DNA of 64,000 nt from Plectosphaerella cucumerina (taxonomy: Eukaryota > Ascomycota > Sordariomycetes > Glomerellales > Plectosphaerellaceae): assembly GCA_020746995.1 (NCBI GenBank), contig JAGPXD010000001.1:2604001-2668000 (forward strand), read 5' to 3'. The translations under genes were made by a program, and so were the position numbers. Positions 1-10,547 of the stretch are shown in pieces (the first letter of the stretch is position 1; every line of letters begins with the position of its first letter). The notes beneath the pieces were generated by a model that ran no database searches, was not told the DNA's origin, and worked only from the letters and a program-made list of their open reading frames with translations.

Positions 1-2603
1 GCTGAGGTCGAACGAGTAGGACGAGTCCTGGGTAATGGGGGTGTTGCGGGGGCCCGAGACGGAGAGAGGGTAGTTGTTGTGCGTCAGGGGGTTGATCTCG
101 CGGCGCAGGTCGGCGCCCACGCCAGAGAAGGGCACGGAGAGCTGCTCGCCGTTGTTGCCGGTGACGTAGACCTTTCCTCCGTACAGAGGCAGGGCGGACG
201 CGTTCCAGCCGAGGGTGTCGGGGTTGCGGAAGTTGACCCTGTTCATGTCAGTTTCGAGGCCACCGGGGCAAGGGGTAGATATTCAAGGAGACTTACGAGA
301 CGGTCTTGCTCTCGCCGGGCTGCAGAGTGAAAGGCTTGGGAAGGCTGACCTCGGCCTCGAGGCTCAGGGGGCGCAGCTCAGAGAAGGACTTGAGACGACG
401 GGTGAAGCCGCCAGCGATGGAAGGCAGCCAGCCGAGGCCCTCGACACCGGCGCCGTGCTCAACAGACCAGGTGTAGCTGACGGGCTCCTCACCATCGTTG
501 ATGATGGAGACATCGTGGTAGCGGCTGAAGTAGCGGGTGTCGTTCAGGGCGATGTTCTCAAACTCCAGGCGAGTATCGTACTTGAGGATCTTCTCAGCGT
601 TAACCAGACCGTTTCCGATCTGGGCGACGGGGGCGGTGAAGCCAAAGTCGGTCGTCGTGCCGTCAGACCACTGGAGGGTGGTGCCGCTGGACACGATGCG
701 CTGGTGCAGCTCCTTGGCGAAGCCCTTGCCGTGGACAGAGCGGCCGCCGTTCTCGCCGATCCAGAGGGCGGCAACACCGGCGACGTAGGGGCAGGCCATG
801 GAAGTACCGCTGGCAAGCCTGTAGTTGCCGCCGGGCCAGCTGCTGAAGATATCACCACCGGGAGCAGCGATATCGGGCTTGGCCTGGAGGTCGTAGAGAC
901 CGGCCCACGACGTGAAGATGTTGGGGCGGCCACCAGTGCCGTGCTCGAGGTCAGCCAGCTCCTTGGGGTCGAGGGTGAAGGTGGCGGTGACGTTGCCTCC
1001 AGCCGCAAGGGTGTCGACGATCAGCTTGCCGGCGGCGGCGTCGATGATGCCGATCTGGCTGGTGGTGCGATCGGTGGAGGGGATGACCAGGGGCCTGTCA
1101 TCGTTGTACACGAGGACGTGCTTAGCACCCAGAGCCTCGACGTTCGCCTGCTTGATAGCGAAGCTGCAGGTTCCGCGGCGAACCAGGGCAATGGCTCCGG
1201 TCAGGTCGGGGCTGCCGGCGGGGAAGGGAGTGCAGGCGTCGTCGACGATGCTGGTGTCGAGGTTCAGGGCGACAATAGGGAAGTCGGCAACATCGTCGGT
1301 GAAGTACGTCAGGTAGGGGACGTAGGGGATCGAGGTGGTGTTCGAGGTGGTGCCGGTGGTCAGGGTGGCCTCGAAGGGCAGGGTGAAGAAACGCTCGTTG
1401 ACGACCGAGGCGACGGCCAGGACGTTCTTGCCCGAGGATCCGGAGCTACCGTAGAAGGGACCAGAGGCGCCGCTGTTACCAGCGCTGATCACGACGACGA
1501 CACCCTCCTCGACGAGGCGGGAGGCAACCTCGGCCCAGGCGTTGTCGCCCCAGCCGTTCAGACCACCAATGCTGGAGGTGATGATGTCAACCTAGATGTT
1601 GTGTCAGGGGCGGGTTGTCTTCGTGGTGGTCAGGATACTGCACTTACACCGTCGTTGTAGGCGCGGAGGAAAGACTCAATCAGGACATCCGTGCTAGTGC
1701 TGGGCTATGCTGTGTCAGAGCTTGTGGGTGTTTATCGTGGTCGTTGAGTCTTACAGATTGAGAGAAGACCTTGTAGGCGTAGAGGGTGGCCTCGGGGGCA
1801 ACTCCCGTCCAGAAGTCGGTCTTGCCGGCGACGATACCGGCAACGTGGGTGCCGTGACCGTTGAAGTCATCGGGGTCGTCATCGGGAGCACGCGGGGTGG
1901 TGGGCCAAACTGTAGAGAGTCAGACATGAGAAAACGAAGACGCTGATCAATGCCACTTACTGCCGTCTCCGACAAAGTCCCAGCCACCGGCGACCTTGAA
2001 GCCAGCGCCGAGGCCCTGACCAAGCTGTACAATGTGTCAGTTGGAATTCGGGGTTGGCAGCAGATGCCCACTCACAGCCTGGTGACCATAGGCGATACCA
2101 GTGTCAACGACACCGACCTTGGCTCCCTTGCCGAGAATGCCGAGCTCGTGGAGCCTGTTGACGCCGGTGGAGTTGTGGGGGGAGTAGCCCAGGGCAGTCG
2201 AGCTGTCGGCCTCTTGAGTTTCGATGGGCGAGAGCTCGACCTGCTCGTTCAGCCAGACCTTGACAACGTCGGGGAGGGTGGCCAGGGTGTCGGCGTTGAA
2301 CTCCTCGGTCTTGATGCTGACGCCGGAGAAGATGTCACTCTCAAACGTCCTGAGAACCTCGATGCCGGGGGTGCTGGCGACCTCCTCCTGGCGCTTCCTG
2401 AGAGAGCTCTGTGACAACAAGGGTTAGCCAAGGAAATTGATCCCATTATGGGAGGGCGCGCAAAGTTGACGACGTACGTGGCTGTACTCGAGGATGTAGC
2501 CCAGGGGAACAGGGGCGGTGACCTCGTCATCCTCGGCCCTGCGCTCGAGAGCGAGGGCTCCGCCGATGAAGGGGAGGACGGCGGTGAAGTGGTCCAGACG
2601 CAT
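1..2603 (-). CDS. Secreted subtilisin-like serine protease (S8, Vpr-like), C-terminus off the left edge
   Basis: The start at 2603 opens a hydrophobic leader (MRLDHFTAVLPFIGGALA) followed by a short pro-region, so the enzyme is probably secreted. The catalytic triad is visible: Asp in VGVVDTGI (exon 2), His in FNGHGTHVAG, and Ser in SGTSMACPYVAG. The oxyanion-hole Asn lies in ISAGNSG. A protease-associated (PA) domain is inserted between the His and Ser regions (around LTGAIALVRRGTCSF). After the catalytic domain comes the beginning of an Fn3-like domain that continues beyond base 1. Six short introns are inferred, among them 2409-2477 and 2025-2075; the other four lie near 1911-1960, 1705-1755, 1594-1647 and 238-292. 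This domain order is that of the minor extracellular protease Vpr type, which fungi secrete to digest protein. The exact edges of the four middle introns are less certain than the family call. Confidence 0.93.
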
Positions 2604-4958
2604 GATGAGAGCTCCGAAAACACCGGATTGTACAAGTCACTGGTAAGAGGTTGCCCTGAGGAGAATCCAGAGAAGCTCATGTTGCATCTGCGGGATCTGC
2701 AGCCTCTTATACCCCCTCCCATGGCCACTGTCCGCGTTGCGGAGGTCGCATCGACAAGGGCATCCAACCCGAGAATCCCCCCGCCGTGGCCTAGGCTGAC
2801 CTGCGGCCAAGCCGAATCCGCGGGGTCGTCGCTGCTGGCGTGCTCCGTCGCGTGCTCGAAGGAAGCCATAACGACAGACGGGCGAACGCGGTGGCGAAGA
2901 GTGGACGAGCTCCTCGGGGTCGGCTACCGATGTTGATGAACTTCCCTTTTCATCCAAGGCGCAAAGCATTGGCCAGCCGGGTGCCAGCCTTGAGTCCAAT
3001 AACGCCAGGCTCGGTGCCGCTTGACCCTCCTGCAGGCATGCTCGACCTGCCATGTTGAGCGAAAGCGTCATTCGGACGACCGTTGGTGGTTGAAGACGAA
3101 CCCCAGGGGGGGCCACCGAGCCAAGGGCGGGACCAGACCAGCGCGGTTCAGGGATGTTGGCCGGGCCGGGGTGCTGGGCTTAGGTCGCACTGGAGGGAGG
3201 CAATGAGGGCCGCAAGGGTGGCGGCACTTCCCATAGCTTATCGCATCGCCAACGTCGACCATTGCCGGAGCGTCTCTCACGGAGAAGACGGGAGTGGTGA
3301 TGCGCGTGCCTTAGCCGGACAGCGAGGCGATCCAATAGCTCGATGCACTTCTCCGCCTTCTGCGTCTTGGTGTTGGAGGATCGGGAAGCTGCTCAAGATC
3401 GACGACTGTGCCGCGGGATCCAGGCCGTCCTCGCCTCGCCCCGCCTCGCCCCCAGTTGTTCGCTCACATCGGAAGCAGTCGTCGACCAGGTAAAGAGGAG
3501 GTTTGTGACTCTCGTTGTGGGGATGAAGAAGCACGTCGGCCGGAGACATGACAAGCCAGATGCTAGTTTCGGCGCCATCCGACGGGGACCCCTGTTGATC
3601 CCGCTCTCCAGCTGGCGCGCCTTACGCCATCTGGGCGCCTCATCCGCAACGGCCAGCGGCCGAACGTCTCCATCCCATCGTCGACGGTCCGCATTATGGG
3701 CCAGGAACACGAGGCGACGCAGCGGCTCGCCCGCGCTGGAATAGGCAAGAGCAAAGAAGCTTGGCGCAACCTTGCATGCTGCAGAGATAACGCCATACAT
3801 GGCGCAGACGTAGGTCGGCAAGGTAGGATGCGAAGAGTCAGGTCAGGCGGGGCGTCGTAGTCAATCATTACCTGGTTCAGCGCAGACCAGAACAATTGAG
3901 GTTGCAACGCAATATCCGGAGAAGGTTGTCATTCCACGCGAGGAGGCTGGATCTACATCGCCAGGAGGCGTTTGGGAGAACTGGGTGATTGGTCGAGCCA
4001 GGACTTGCGTCTCGTCATGTGACAGTTGCATCGCGCGGTTCGTGGACGGGAGTTGACTTCGCGGGGGATTGAAGATGACGGTCTTGTCTATTGCCGCGAG
4101 CGTGTGCTTCAAGTCTTCTCGAGATGTTTCTGCGTCGTTTTGTGGAGGAGTGATCTCCTTTCTTGCGACGCCATCGATCATTGTCGTCCCTCGAGAGACT
4201 TTCCCGCAGAATGGCTTCGAGTGCGTCTCCGATTAGAGATTGAAAGGCAATGGTCAATTTGTCCGTCTCTGACCATGAGAAAAAAGACAAAAATGGCACG
4301 AGGTGAGTGAGCACGATGCAGAGGAAGGAGCATCTCATGACACTTCGCGGCGGATTGACACATCCTTCTTCTTCAGCGCCTGCCATGGTTACGTAAGAAC
4401 ACACCCAGCACCAGCCACCTCAACGGTACAGCCACACATCAGTCGCTATTCCTCCTCCGGGCCTCGGCACTTGACACATGTTCCCCGGCTGCCCGCTTCG
4501 TTGGGCGGACGACGGCAAGGGCCGGTGACGGAGAGCAGCGCCCAAGCACGCCAAGACACCTCGACGGTGGTCTAGAGACCCAAAGAATCGTCAGATCATA
4601 CGTCCTCGCTCTGGAGTAGACGACGGCTTGCTGCAGACTCACCTCACCTGGCACTGGATGGCCTGGCATGTGGACTGACGGATCTTGAGTCGAGTTAACG
4701 GCGTGATACAAAAAGGCCGATCGACCTCTCGCCCCCCCGGCCCGACCGACTCTTCTCTGGCTCAAACAGTCAGAGACATCTCGCCCTAAAAAGCAATCAC
4801 CGTCAACATCGGGCATCACTCCCACTTTAAAGACCCCGCACATCCACCTCACCCGAGGCCCCAACGCAAGGATCCCCCTACATCCCTACCTCAACCACCT
4901 CGAAACACCTCGAAATACTATCACGGAGATAGACAGAGGCCACGAAAAGCCCGTTGCA
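2604..4958. other. Gene-free spacer between protease and TANGO2 gene
   Basis: Divergent intergenic region of 2.36 kb. The left 200 bases should hold the protease promoter and the right several hundred bases the leader of the TANGO2 gene, which is C- and A-rich just before its ATG. The open frames here are short, lack fungal codon bias and show no recognisable motif. I see no RNA gene or repeat. Confidence 0.6.
2707..2711 (-). promoter_or_regulatory. TATA box of the subtilisin gene
   Basis: On the minus strand a GGTATAAGAGG sequence lies about 105 bases upstream of the protease start codon, a normal position for a TATA element given a short 5' leader. This rests on position and sequence only. 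Confidence 0.45.
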
Positions 4959-6050
4959 ATGTGCATAGTCCTCCTCACCACGGCACACCCCTCGTACGCT
5001 CTCATCGTCGTCGACAACCGCGATGAGTTCATCCTCCGACCCACCAGCCGCGCCCACTGGTGGACGCATCCCGAAACGGGCACCAAGATCCTGTCGGCCC
5101 GCGATCTCCAGCGCGCTGAGAAGGGCACGTGGCTAGGCATCACCGACCACGGCGCCTTCGCCGTGCTGACGAACTACCGCGAGACCGACACCCACGATGC
5201 AAAGCACCCCGTGCATGGCCAGCGCAGCCGCGGCGGCATGGTCACGGCGTGGCTAGGGACCGACGCCGAGGAGCCTGTTCCCGAGAGCGTCCAGCTTCTG
5301 GTCAAGGACGGCGGCGTTAAGGGCGTCGGCGGCTTTTCCATGGTCGCTGGCAAGCTCAAGAAGAGGAAGACGGCGGAACCCTCGACTAACGGTCACGCTG
5401 CTCACCTCACAAATGGGGCCGCCAAGTGTCCAAACTCTTCTCTGGAGCCGACGGCCATCATCTCAAACCGCTGCGACAGCGCTGAAGATGCGCCCTGGAT
5501 CGGCGAGAAACGGGGCGAGGTCTACGGTCTCAGCAACACCTCCTACCTGGACCCCGACGTCTGGCCCAAGGTGGCCGACGGAAAGCGCCTCGTGGGTGAG
5601 GTCGTCGAGGAGGCTCTGGCCAAGGACTTCTCCGACGACCAGCTCATCGAGGCCCTGTTCCGCGTCATGGACAGGGATACCCTGCCTGCTCCCGAACCTG
5701 GCGAGTCGTTCGAGGCGTTCATCCCCAAGCTGAAGGAGTCCATCTTCATCCCGCCCATCGGCGACGACAAACACCGCGCGGCCATGGCGGAGGCTGCCAG
5801 TCAGGGCAAGGGGAAGTGGGACACGGACGACAAGAAGGCCGCCGAGGAGCTGCAGCGGCCCGATGGCGTCCCTATCCTGGGCTTCGACACGGGCATGTAC
5901 GGTACGCAGAGGCAGACTGCCATCCTGGTGGATTGGGATGGCAACGTGACGTTCCGTGAGCGGGCCTTGTGGGACTCAACCGGCAACCCAGTGGAGCGAG
6001 GTAAGGGTGACGTCTCGTTCAACTTCAAGATTCAGGGGTGGGATGTTTAG
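4959..6050 (+). CDS. TANGO2: TANGO2 / NRDE family protein
   Basis: Single-exon gene of 363 residues. The N-terminus MCIVLLTTAHPSYALIVVDN leads straight into NRDEF, the motif that names the NRDE family (transport and Golgi organisation 2 homologues). Cys2, directly after the initiator Met, is the residue expected at the N-terminus of this Ntn-hydrolase-like fold, which supports the chosen start. A conserved ISNRCDSAEDAPW block and a TGMYGTQRQTAILVD block near the C-terminus also fit. A Lys- and Asn-rich insert around residues 128-155 is probably a disordered loop. Animal TANGO2 affects Golgi structure, and mitochondrial and haem or lipid roles have been proposed; the biochemical reaction is not settled, so none is claimed here. 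It converges on the thioesterase gene with 143 bases between stops. Confidence 0.93.
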   Translation: MCIVLLTTAHPSYALIVVDNRDEFILRPTSRAHWWTHPETGTKILSARDLQRAEKGTWLGITDHGAFAVLTNYRETDTHDAKHPVHGQRSRGGMVTAWLGTDAEEPVPESVQLLVKDGGVKGVGGFSMVAGKLKKRKTAEPSTNGHAAHLTNGAAKCPNSSLEPTAIISNRCDSAEDAPWIGEKRGEVYGLSNTSYLDPDVWPKVADGKRLVGEVVEEALAKDFSDDQLIEALFRVMDRDTLPAPEPGESFEAFIPKLKESIFIPPIGDDKHRAAMAEAASQGKGKWDTDDKKAAEELQRPDGVPILGFDTGMYGTQRQTAILVDWDGNVTFRERALWDSTGNPVERGKGDVSFNFKIQGWDV

Positions 6051-6193
6051 AAGCCTGAGGTCATGAGTACGACATCAATGGGTGAAGACTGCGGATTAAA
6101 GAGAAGACTAAACCATGAGCTACATCTATACAGATAGAAACAAGCTTCTTACGATACGATGCTATACCTCAAACCACACATCTTGCTGCCAAA

Positions 6194-7057
6194 TTACTCT
6201 GTGCCTTCGGGAGGAACATAGGCTTCATTGGCCCAAGTCATGGCCACGTACCTGCTCCGTCAGCGAGTGCCAGTCTTAAGAGGGAACGGGTACTCACTTG
6301 GTATGGCTGCCACGGGCGGCAAGCTGGCCCTTGTTGTTAAAGAAGCTGACCGTCGTGTAGGCAAGTGTCTTTCCGACTGTTACACACTGGCTTTTAGCAA
6401 AACATCTCCGACATCGGCTCGCGGCGGGAAGGCACAAACTCTTGTCACACGTAGCGGTGCCGGTGATGACATCTCCAGTGACGCCTCCAGGGCTGAGATA
6501 TGTTACTGAGAATCAACGGGTCAGTTATGCTACGAAAGTAAGGGCCTGATGGTATGAGGTACCGTTCAGGTCAGTCGAAACCCCGGTTGCGAAACGGCCC
6601 TTGGAAGCCACGGCCAGCGAGCCGCCGAGATCAACCATGCTGGCAATGGTACCGCCGTGGATTGTTCCGAGGCGGTTCTGAGAAAGAGTCAGATGTCATG
6701 GTCCATCTGAAACCTATTCAGATCAGATCTTGACCCACCGTGTGATCTTTGCTGATGTCAAGAGCAAAGTGAACCTTTCCGTCTGTGGCATCGGTCACTC
6801 GGAACTACAAATGTGAGCAAGGACTACCATGGTGAAGAAACCAGCTGGCATACCGTGTTCCCCAGGAGTCTGCAATTGTCAGTTACAGTCATTGAGTTCT
6901 TAGATGGCAAGACGAGCTCACCTTGGCTCCAATCCCGATTCCTTCTGGAACGACCGCATCACCTACACCTCGGTAAGTCGGGCTGGCTGGGCTCATATTC
7001 ATATCTCGGGCGACCTACAGCCCGCACGAAGTTGACAGGAGACAGCTTAGGAGCCAT
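6194..7057 (-). CDS. Hotdog-fold acyl-CoA thioesterase (ACOT13/PaaI-like)
   Basis: Highly split gene: I infer eight exons and about 159 residues, starting MAPKLSPVNFVRA at 7057 and ending NEAYVPPEGTE at 6194. The diagnostic stretch is NRLGTIHGGTIASMVDLGG, with the HGG motif and the helix that packs under the hotdog sheet. It is followed by VASKGRFATGVSTDLN and VTYLSPGGVTGDV, as in the small ACOT13/PaaI thioesterases that hydrolyse acyl-CoA esters. Each intron has GT and AG ends and is about 50-80 bases long. The first intron (7018 down to 6963) and the seven-codon exon before FRVTDATDG are the least secure parts of the model. The gene is divergent from TFB2 across 446 bases. Substrate chain length cannot be read from sequence. 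Confidence 0.82.
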
Positions 7058-7503
7058 GTTGCTCTGATATCCAATTATGTTGCCTTGGGTGAAATCGATG
7101 TTGTGTACCAGTGCGAAGGTCCCTGAAGCTCCAAGCAAGGTTGAAGGAGTCTCGGTACCTAGCCAGGTATCGGCACTCCGCGGCAATTGAGCCGGGAATG
7201 ACGACAGACAGCCGGCAACATCGCGGCGAGCTGGCAGGGGGCCAGGGACCTCCAGTGGGGCACCAGGCACCCGGGCTGATAAGATAAGAACCTAGGTCAG
7301 ATCGACCCACCTATCGTCAACTTCGATGATTGCTTCCACCTCGAACATACAAAGCAACTCCCATGAACAACCTTGTCGCGCCGCGGGGAGGATACGACCG
7401 AACGACCTTCCAGCTTTCGCATCGCAGGAACATCGACTAGAAAGCATACCTCTACCCACTACGCACCTCAAAAATACCGGCATAGCCGGCCCCGCGCATC
7501 ATC
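7058..7503. other. Divergent promoter region, thioesterase / TFB2
   Basis: The 446 bases between the two start codons must contain both promoters. I see no clear TATA element and no coding sequence. The segment immediately before the TFB2 ATG is rich in A and C. Confidence 0.5.
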
Positions 7504-9053
7504 ATGTCGGGGGTACTGGGCCAGTCGCTCCAGCTGGCCGACTACTTGGAGAAGCTGCCAGGCACCACGTTCAAGAAACTGTACCTCCAGCCTTCAACTG
7601 CCTTCGCCATATTCCGATGCATGCTCCCGCCACTAGGTAAGAGGGTGGCACTGTGAGCTTTGAGGCAAGCGAGAGCTGACCTGGCAGGAAAAACGATCGT
7701 GTGCTGGCTGCTGTACATGCCGAAACCCTACCAGCTGGACGAGCTCGACGCCCGGATCGCGGTCGGCGCAAAGAGGTGAGAATACTCAGCATCCGCCCCT
7801 TCCATTCCGGACAGGATGCTGATGCGCTCGCCGCCCCCAGACAAAAAGACCAAGCCCTCACGACGTTACGAGGCCTACACATCATTCAATTCTCCCATCC
7901 GTCACAAGGCCGCGCCCAAGAAATCCACCTCACGCCAAACTTCAAAACCTCGATTCAACTGGCCCTCGAGGGCGGCGGCGAACACAAATCCTTCGGCGTG
8001 CCCTCGAGCCTGCCGATCCCCCCCGAGGTGACGATAGACTTCCTCGACCGCCACGCGCGAAACAAGTGGGATGCCATCCTTCATTACATCGTCAACTGCG
8101 CGGTGCCCGGCGTCGTAGACAGCGGCGGACCTAAGGCGTCCGTCAAGGATCTGCTGCTGGCCGGCAACCTGATCCGGAGGGAGGGGGGCAGGACTGTCAT
8201 CACCCAGACGGGCTTCACGTTCCTGCTACAGCGCCAGAACGCGCAGGTCTGGACGCTCCTGCTCCTCTGGCTGGAGAGGGCGCCCGACGCGTCGCTCGGT
8301 CTGCAGAACACAGACATGCTGAGCTTCCTCTTCCTCCTCGCCTCGCTCGAGCTGGGCAAGGCCTACGACACAAACTCGCTGCCTGAAGAGCGCCAGAATA
8401 TGCTTCCGACGCTCATGGATTTCGGCCTCGTCTACATCCCCTCCCACAAGCCTCAGCAGTACTTCCCCACGCGGCTGGCCACGGACCTGACCAACACGGC
8501 CCGGACCCACGTCAACCGTTCCCTGAGCGACGGCTTCGACGAGGCCTCGCGCGCCTCGGGCGAGAGCAAGGGCAGCATCATCCTGGAGACAAACTTCCGC
8601 ATCTACGCCTACACCAACTCCCCCCTCCAAATCGCTGTCCTCACCCTCTTCAGCCGCCCCTCAGTACGCTTCCCCGACATGGTCTCCGGCCGTCTGACGC
8701 GCGAGTCCATCCGCCGCGCCATCACCTTCGGCATCACCGCCGACCAGATCATTAGCTACCTCGCCGCCCACGCCCACGAGCAGATGCACCGCTTCTCCGC
8801 CGCCGAGGGCAAGCCCGTTCTGGCGCCTACCGTCGTCGACCAGATCCGCCTGTGGCAGCTCGAGACGGAGCGCATGAAGGCCACCTCTGGCTTCCTCTTC
8901 CGCGACTTTGACGACGACAAGGAGTACGCCGAGATCGCCGGCTTCGCCGACGAGATTGGTGTTCTGGTCTGGAAGAACGACCGCCGCCGCATGTTCTTCG
9001 CCAGCAAGCACGAGGCTATCAGGGATTTCCTCAAGATGCGTAAGCGGACGTGA
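7504..9053 (+). CDS. TFB2: TFIIH core subunit Tfb2 (p52)
   Basis: Three exons (7504-7636, 7688-7775, 7841-9053) join to a 477-residue protein. It begins MSGVLGQSLQLADYLEKLPG and carries the Tfb2/p52 winged-helix region, then the C-terminal part with QIRLWQLETERMKATSGFLF, typical of the Tfb2 domain that contacts Tfb5. Yeast Tfb2 is of similar size (513 residues). Tfb2 is a structural subunit of TFIIH; it anchors and stimulates the XPB/Ssl2 helicase, and so serves both RNA polymerase II promoter opening and nucleotide excision repair in the nucleus. All splice junctions are GT-AG and keep the frame. A serine- and charge-rich segment near SDGFDEASRASGESKG is probably a flexible linker. No truncation or odd feature is visible. 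Confidence 0.94.
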
Positions 9054-9579
9054 GGTCGAGGCGCACGGTTTTCGGGCTTGCATCACTGCCACCTGGGCGA
9101 GGCGGCCGGCGTTTTGCTTATTGGATGGGGTCACGATAATGAATAGGGGAGTACACGCGTTCAGATTCCCCGGTGGGCTGTAGATATCCGCCACCAAAAA
9201 TAATTTCGGGGACGAAGGCTGGTCTTGCTCTAGGACCTGGCGACCAGCAAGCACCCGCTTGGTCTTCGAGGAGCAGATTCGCAGACATGTATATGCTAGG
9301 GACACAGGTTCATCCGCTTGATGATCAATTGCTACAAAAACACACCCTTAGACAACATCGCTTCGTGATACAATGCATACGTTGATACTCCTCACTGCTC
9401 GTGGCGGTGACATCCGAACTCCTCGCTGATACCCCTTACTCATCTGAGACTTTGCAGCCCCTGAAATCACGACAGAAGACAGCCTAGCTCTTGATCGCCA
9501 CGCTCTTCGCAAAAGACTGGCCAGCACCAACAGCACATCCTTTTCCCCGAGTCCTCAGAGGAGGCCCGACAGAGGCCTC
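9054..9579. other. Convergent 3' region between TFB2 and conserved fungal gene
   Basis: This 526-base stretch lies between two stop codons and should hold both 3' untranslated regions. I see no gene, RNA or repeat in it. Confidence 0.6.
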
Positions 9580-10404
9580 CTAAGGAGCCTGTGACTTAAA
9601 CTTCCGAGCGCCATGGCTCGTGTGACCGAGGAATCTAGCCAAGACGCCGCTCATCTTTATATTAAGACTGGACATCGTGCCTCCCGGCGGGAGAAGGCTC
9701 GACTTGCGCTGCTTCCTCGCGTACTCCTGCTGCCAACGCCAAAGGCTTTCGAGGGCTTCTTTGGTAACGCACATGCTTCGCAGACGTTCGAAGATGGCCA
9801 AGGCCCGTGCTTCATCCTCGTCTTGACCCGGGATGGGGCGGTACTTCTCGAGGGGATCCTTTGGTGCCGTCGAGATGGGGTTAGAGACTGAAATGTGAGG
9901 GGTGAAAGTCGGTGACGGCGAGGCCGCAATGGTCATCAACGCTGCCGTCGTATTGCTGTTGGGGATGCCTGGCCTGGCCACGGGGTTGTTTCGGTTCGGT
10001 CGACTGGTCTGCTTGGAATCGTGGATTTTCTGCATGGATGCTTCGCTGAGGCGGGTCTCGGACAGAAGTCGATCATTGAGGCCAGTGAAACGGCCCGACC
10101 AGTAAGCCGAGGGCTGGGCCGTATGTATTCCGCCTGGATGATTGGCGAAGGGATGTTCGGCCGGGACGATATCGCTGACACTCGTGAAGGATGTGTGCTT
10201 TGATAACCCGTCCAAGACAGTCTTCGTGGTCGACTGGTTGCTCGACTTGCTTGCCTTGCTGGCAGTGGACGAGGTGCTGATCTTGCGGTCGGAAGACGAG
10301 AAGGAAACCCGAGACAGTGAAGCTGTGAGGTTGGAGAAGACGGTCATAGTCTTGGACTTTGGGAGGCGAGTTTTGGGTGCTGGGGCGGTTGGATAGGCCT
10401 TCAT
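9580..10404 (-). CDS. Conserved fungal protein of unknown function
   Basis: A 274-residue single-exon frame from the ATG at 10404 (MKAYPTAPAPKTRLPKSKTM) to the stop at 9580. The order of segments recalls a family of uncharacterised filamentous-fungal proteins: a basic Lys/Pro start, a Ser/Thr-rich low-complexity region, a central block with SAYWSGRFTGLNDRLLSE, another Ser/Thr/Pro linker, and a C-terminal helix with ESLWRWQQEYARKQRK followed by SLLPPGGTM. No catalytic motif, signal peptide or membrane segment is seen. The frame stays open upstream to an alternative ATG at 10740, which would prefix a Gly/Asp repeat, but family members as I recall them begin near the basic segment, so I chose 10404. 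It lies just downstream of, and in a different frame from, the broken membrane gene at 10548-11255. Confidence 0.68.
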   Translation of the reverse strand: MKAYPTAPAPKTRLPKSKTMTVFSNLTASLSRVSFSSSDRKISTSSTASKASKSSNQSTTKTVLDGLSKHTSFTSVSDIVPAEHPFANHPGGIHTAQPSAYWSGRFTGLNDRLLSETRLSEASMQKIHDSKQTSRPNRNNPVARPGIPNSNTTAALMTIAASPSPTFTPHISVSNPISTAPKDPLEKYRPIPGQDEDEARALAIFERLRSMCVTKEALESLWRWQQEYARKQRKSSLLPPGGTMSSLNIKMSGVLARFLGHTSHGARKFKSQAP

Positions 10405-10547
10405 GCCGAGGCTGTTTGTCGCATTCTCCACTTCCGAGACAAAGGTGTAGCTTTTTTGTTTCCCTCTTCCGCAGGGGTTCGTCTTGAGGCCAGGACTCCT
10501 GCCAACAGGGTCGGCATCCTGGCCTGGCAGCGCGAGTGTCTCTGAAG

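Noticed and set aside
215..1660. Plus-strand open frame of 481 codons
   Set aside because: It is the antisense of the subtilisin gene; its open state comes from GC-rich codons of the real gene, and it has no motif of its own.
7083..7103. Similarity of this segment to 27107-27125 (CCTTGGGTGAAA then GATGTTG)
   Set aside because: Only about 18 matched bases with a gap. It is too short to claim a shared repeat or transposon remnant without a genome search.
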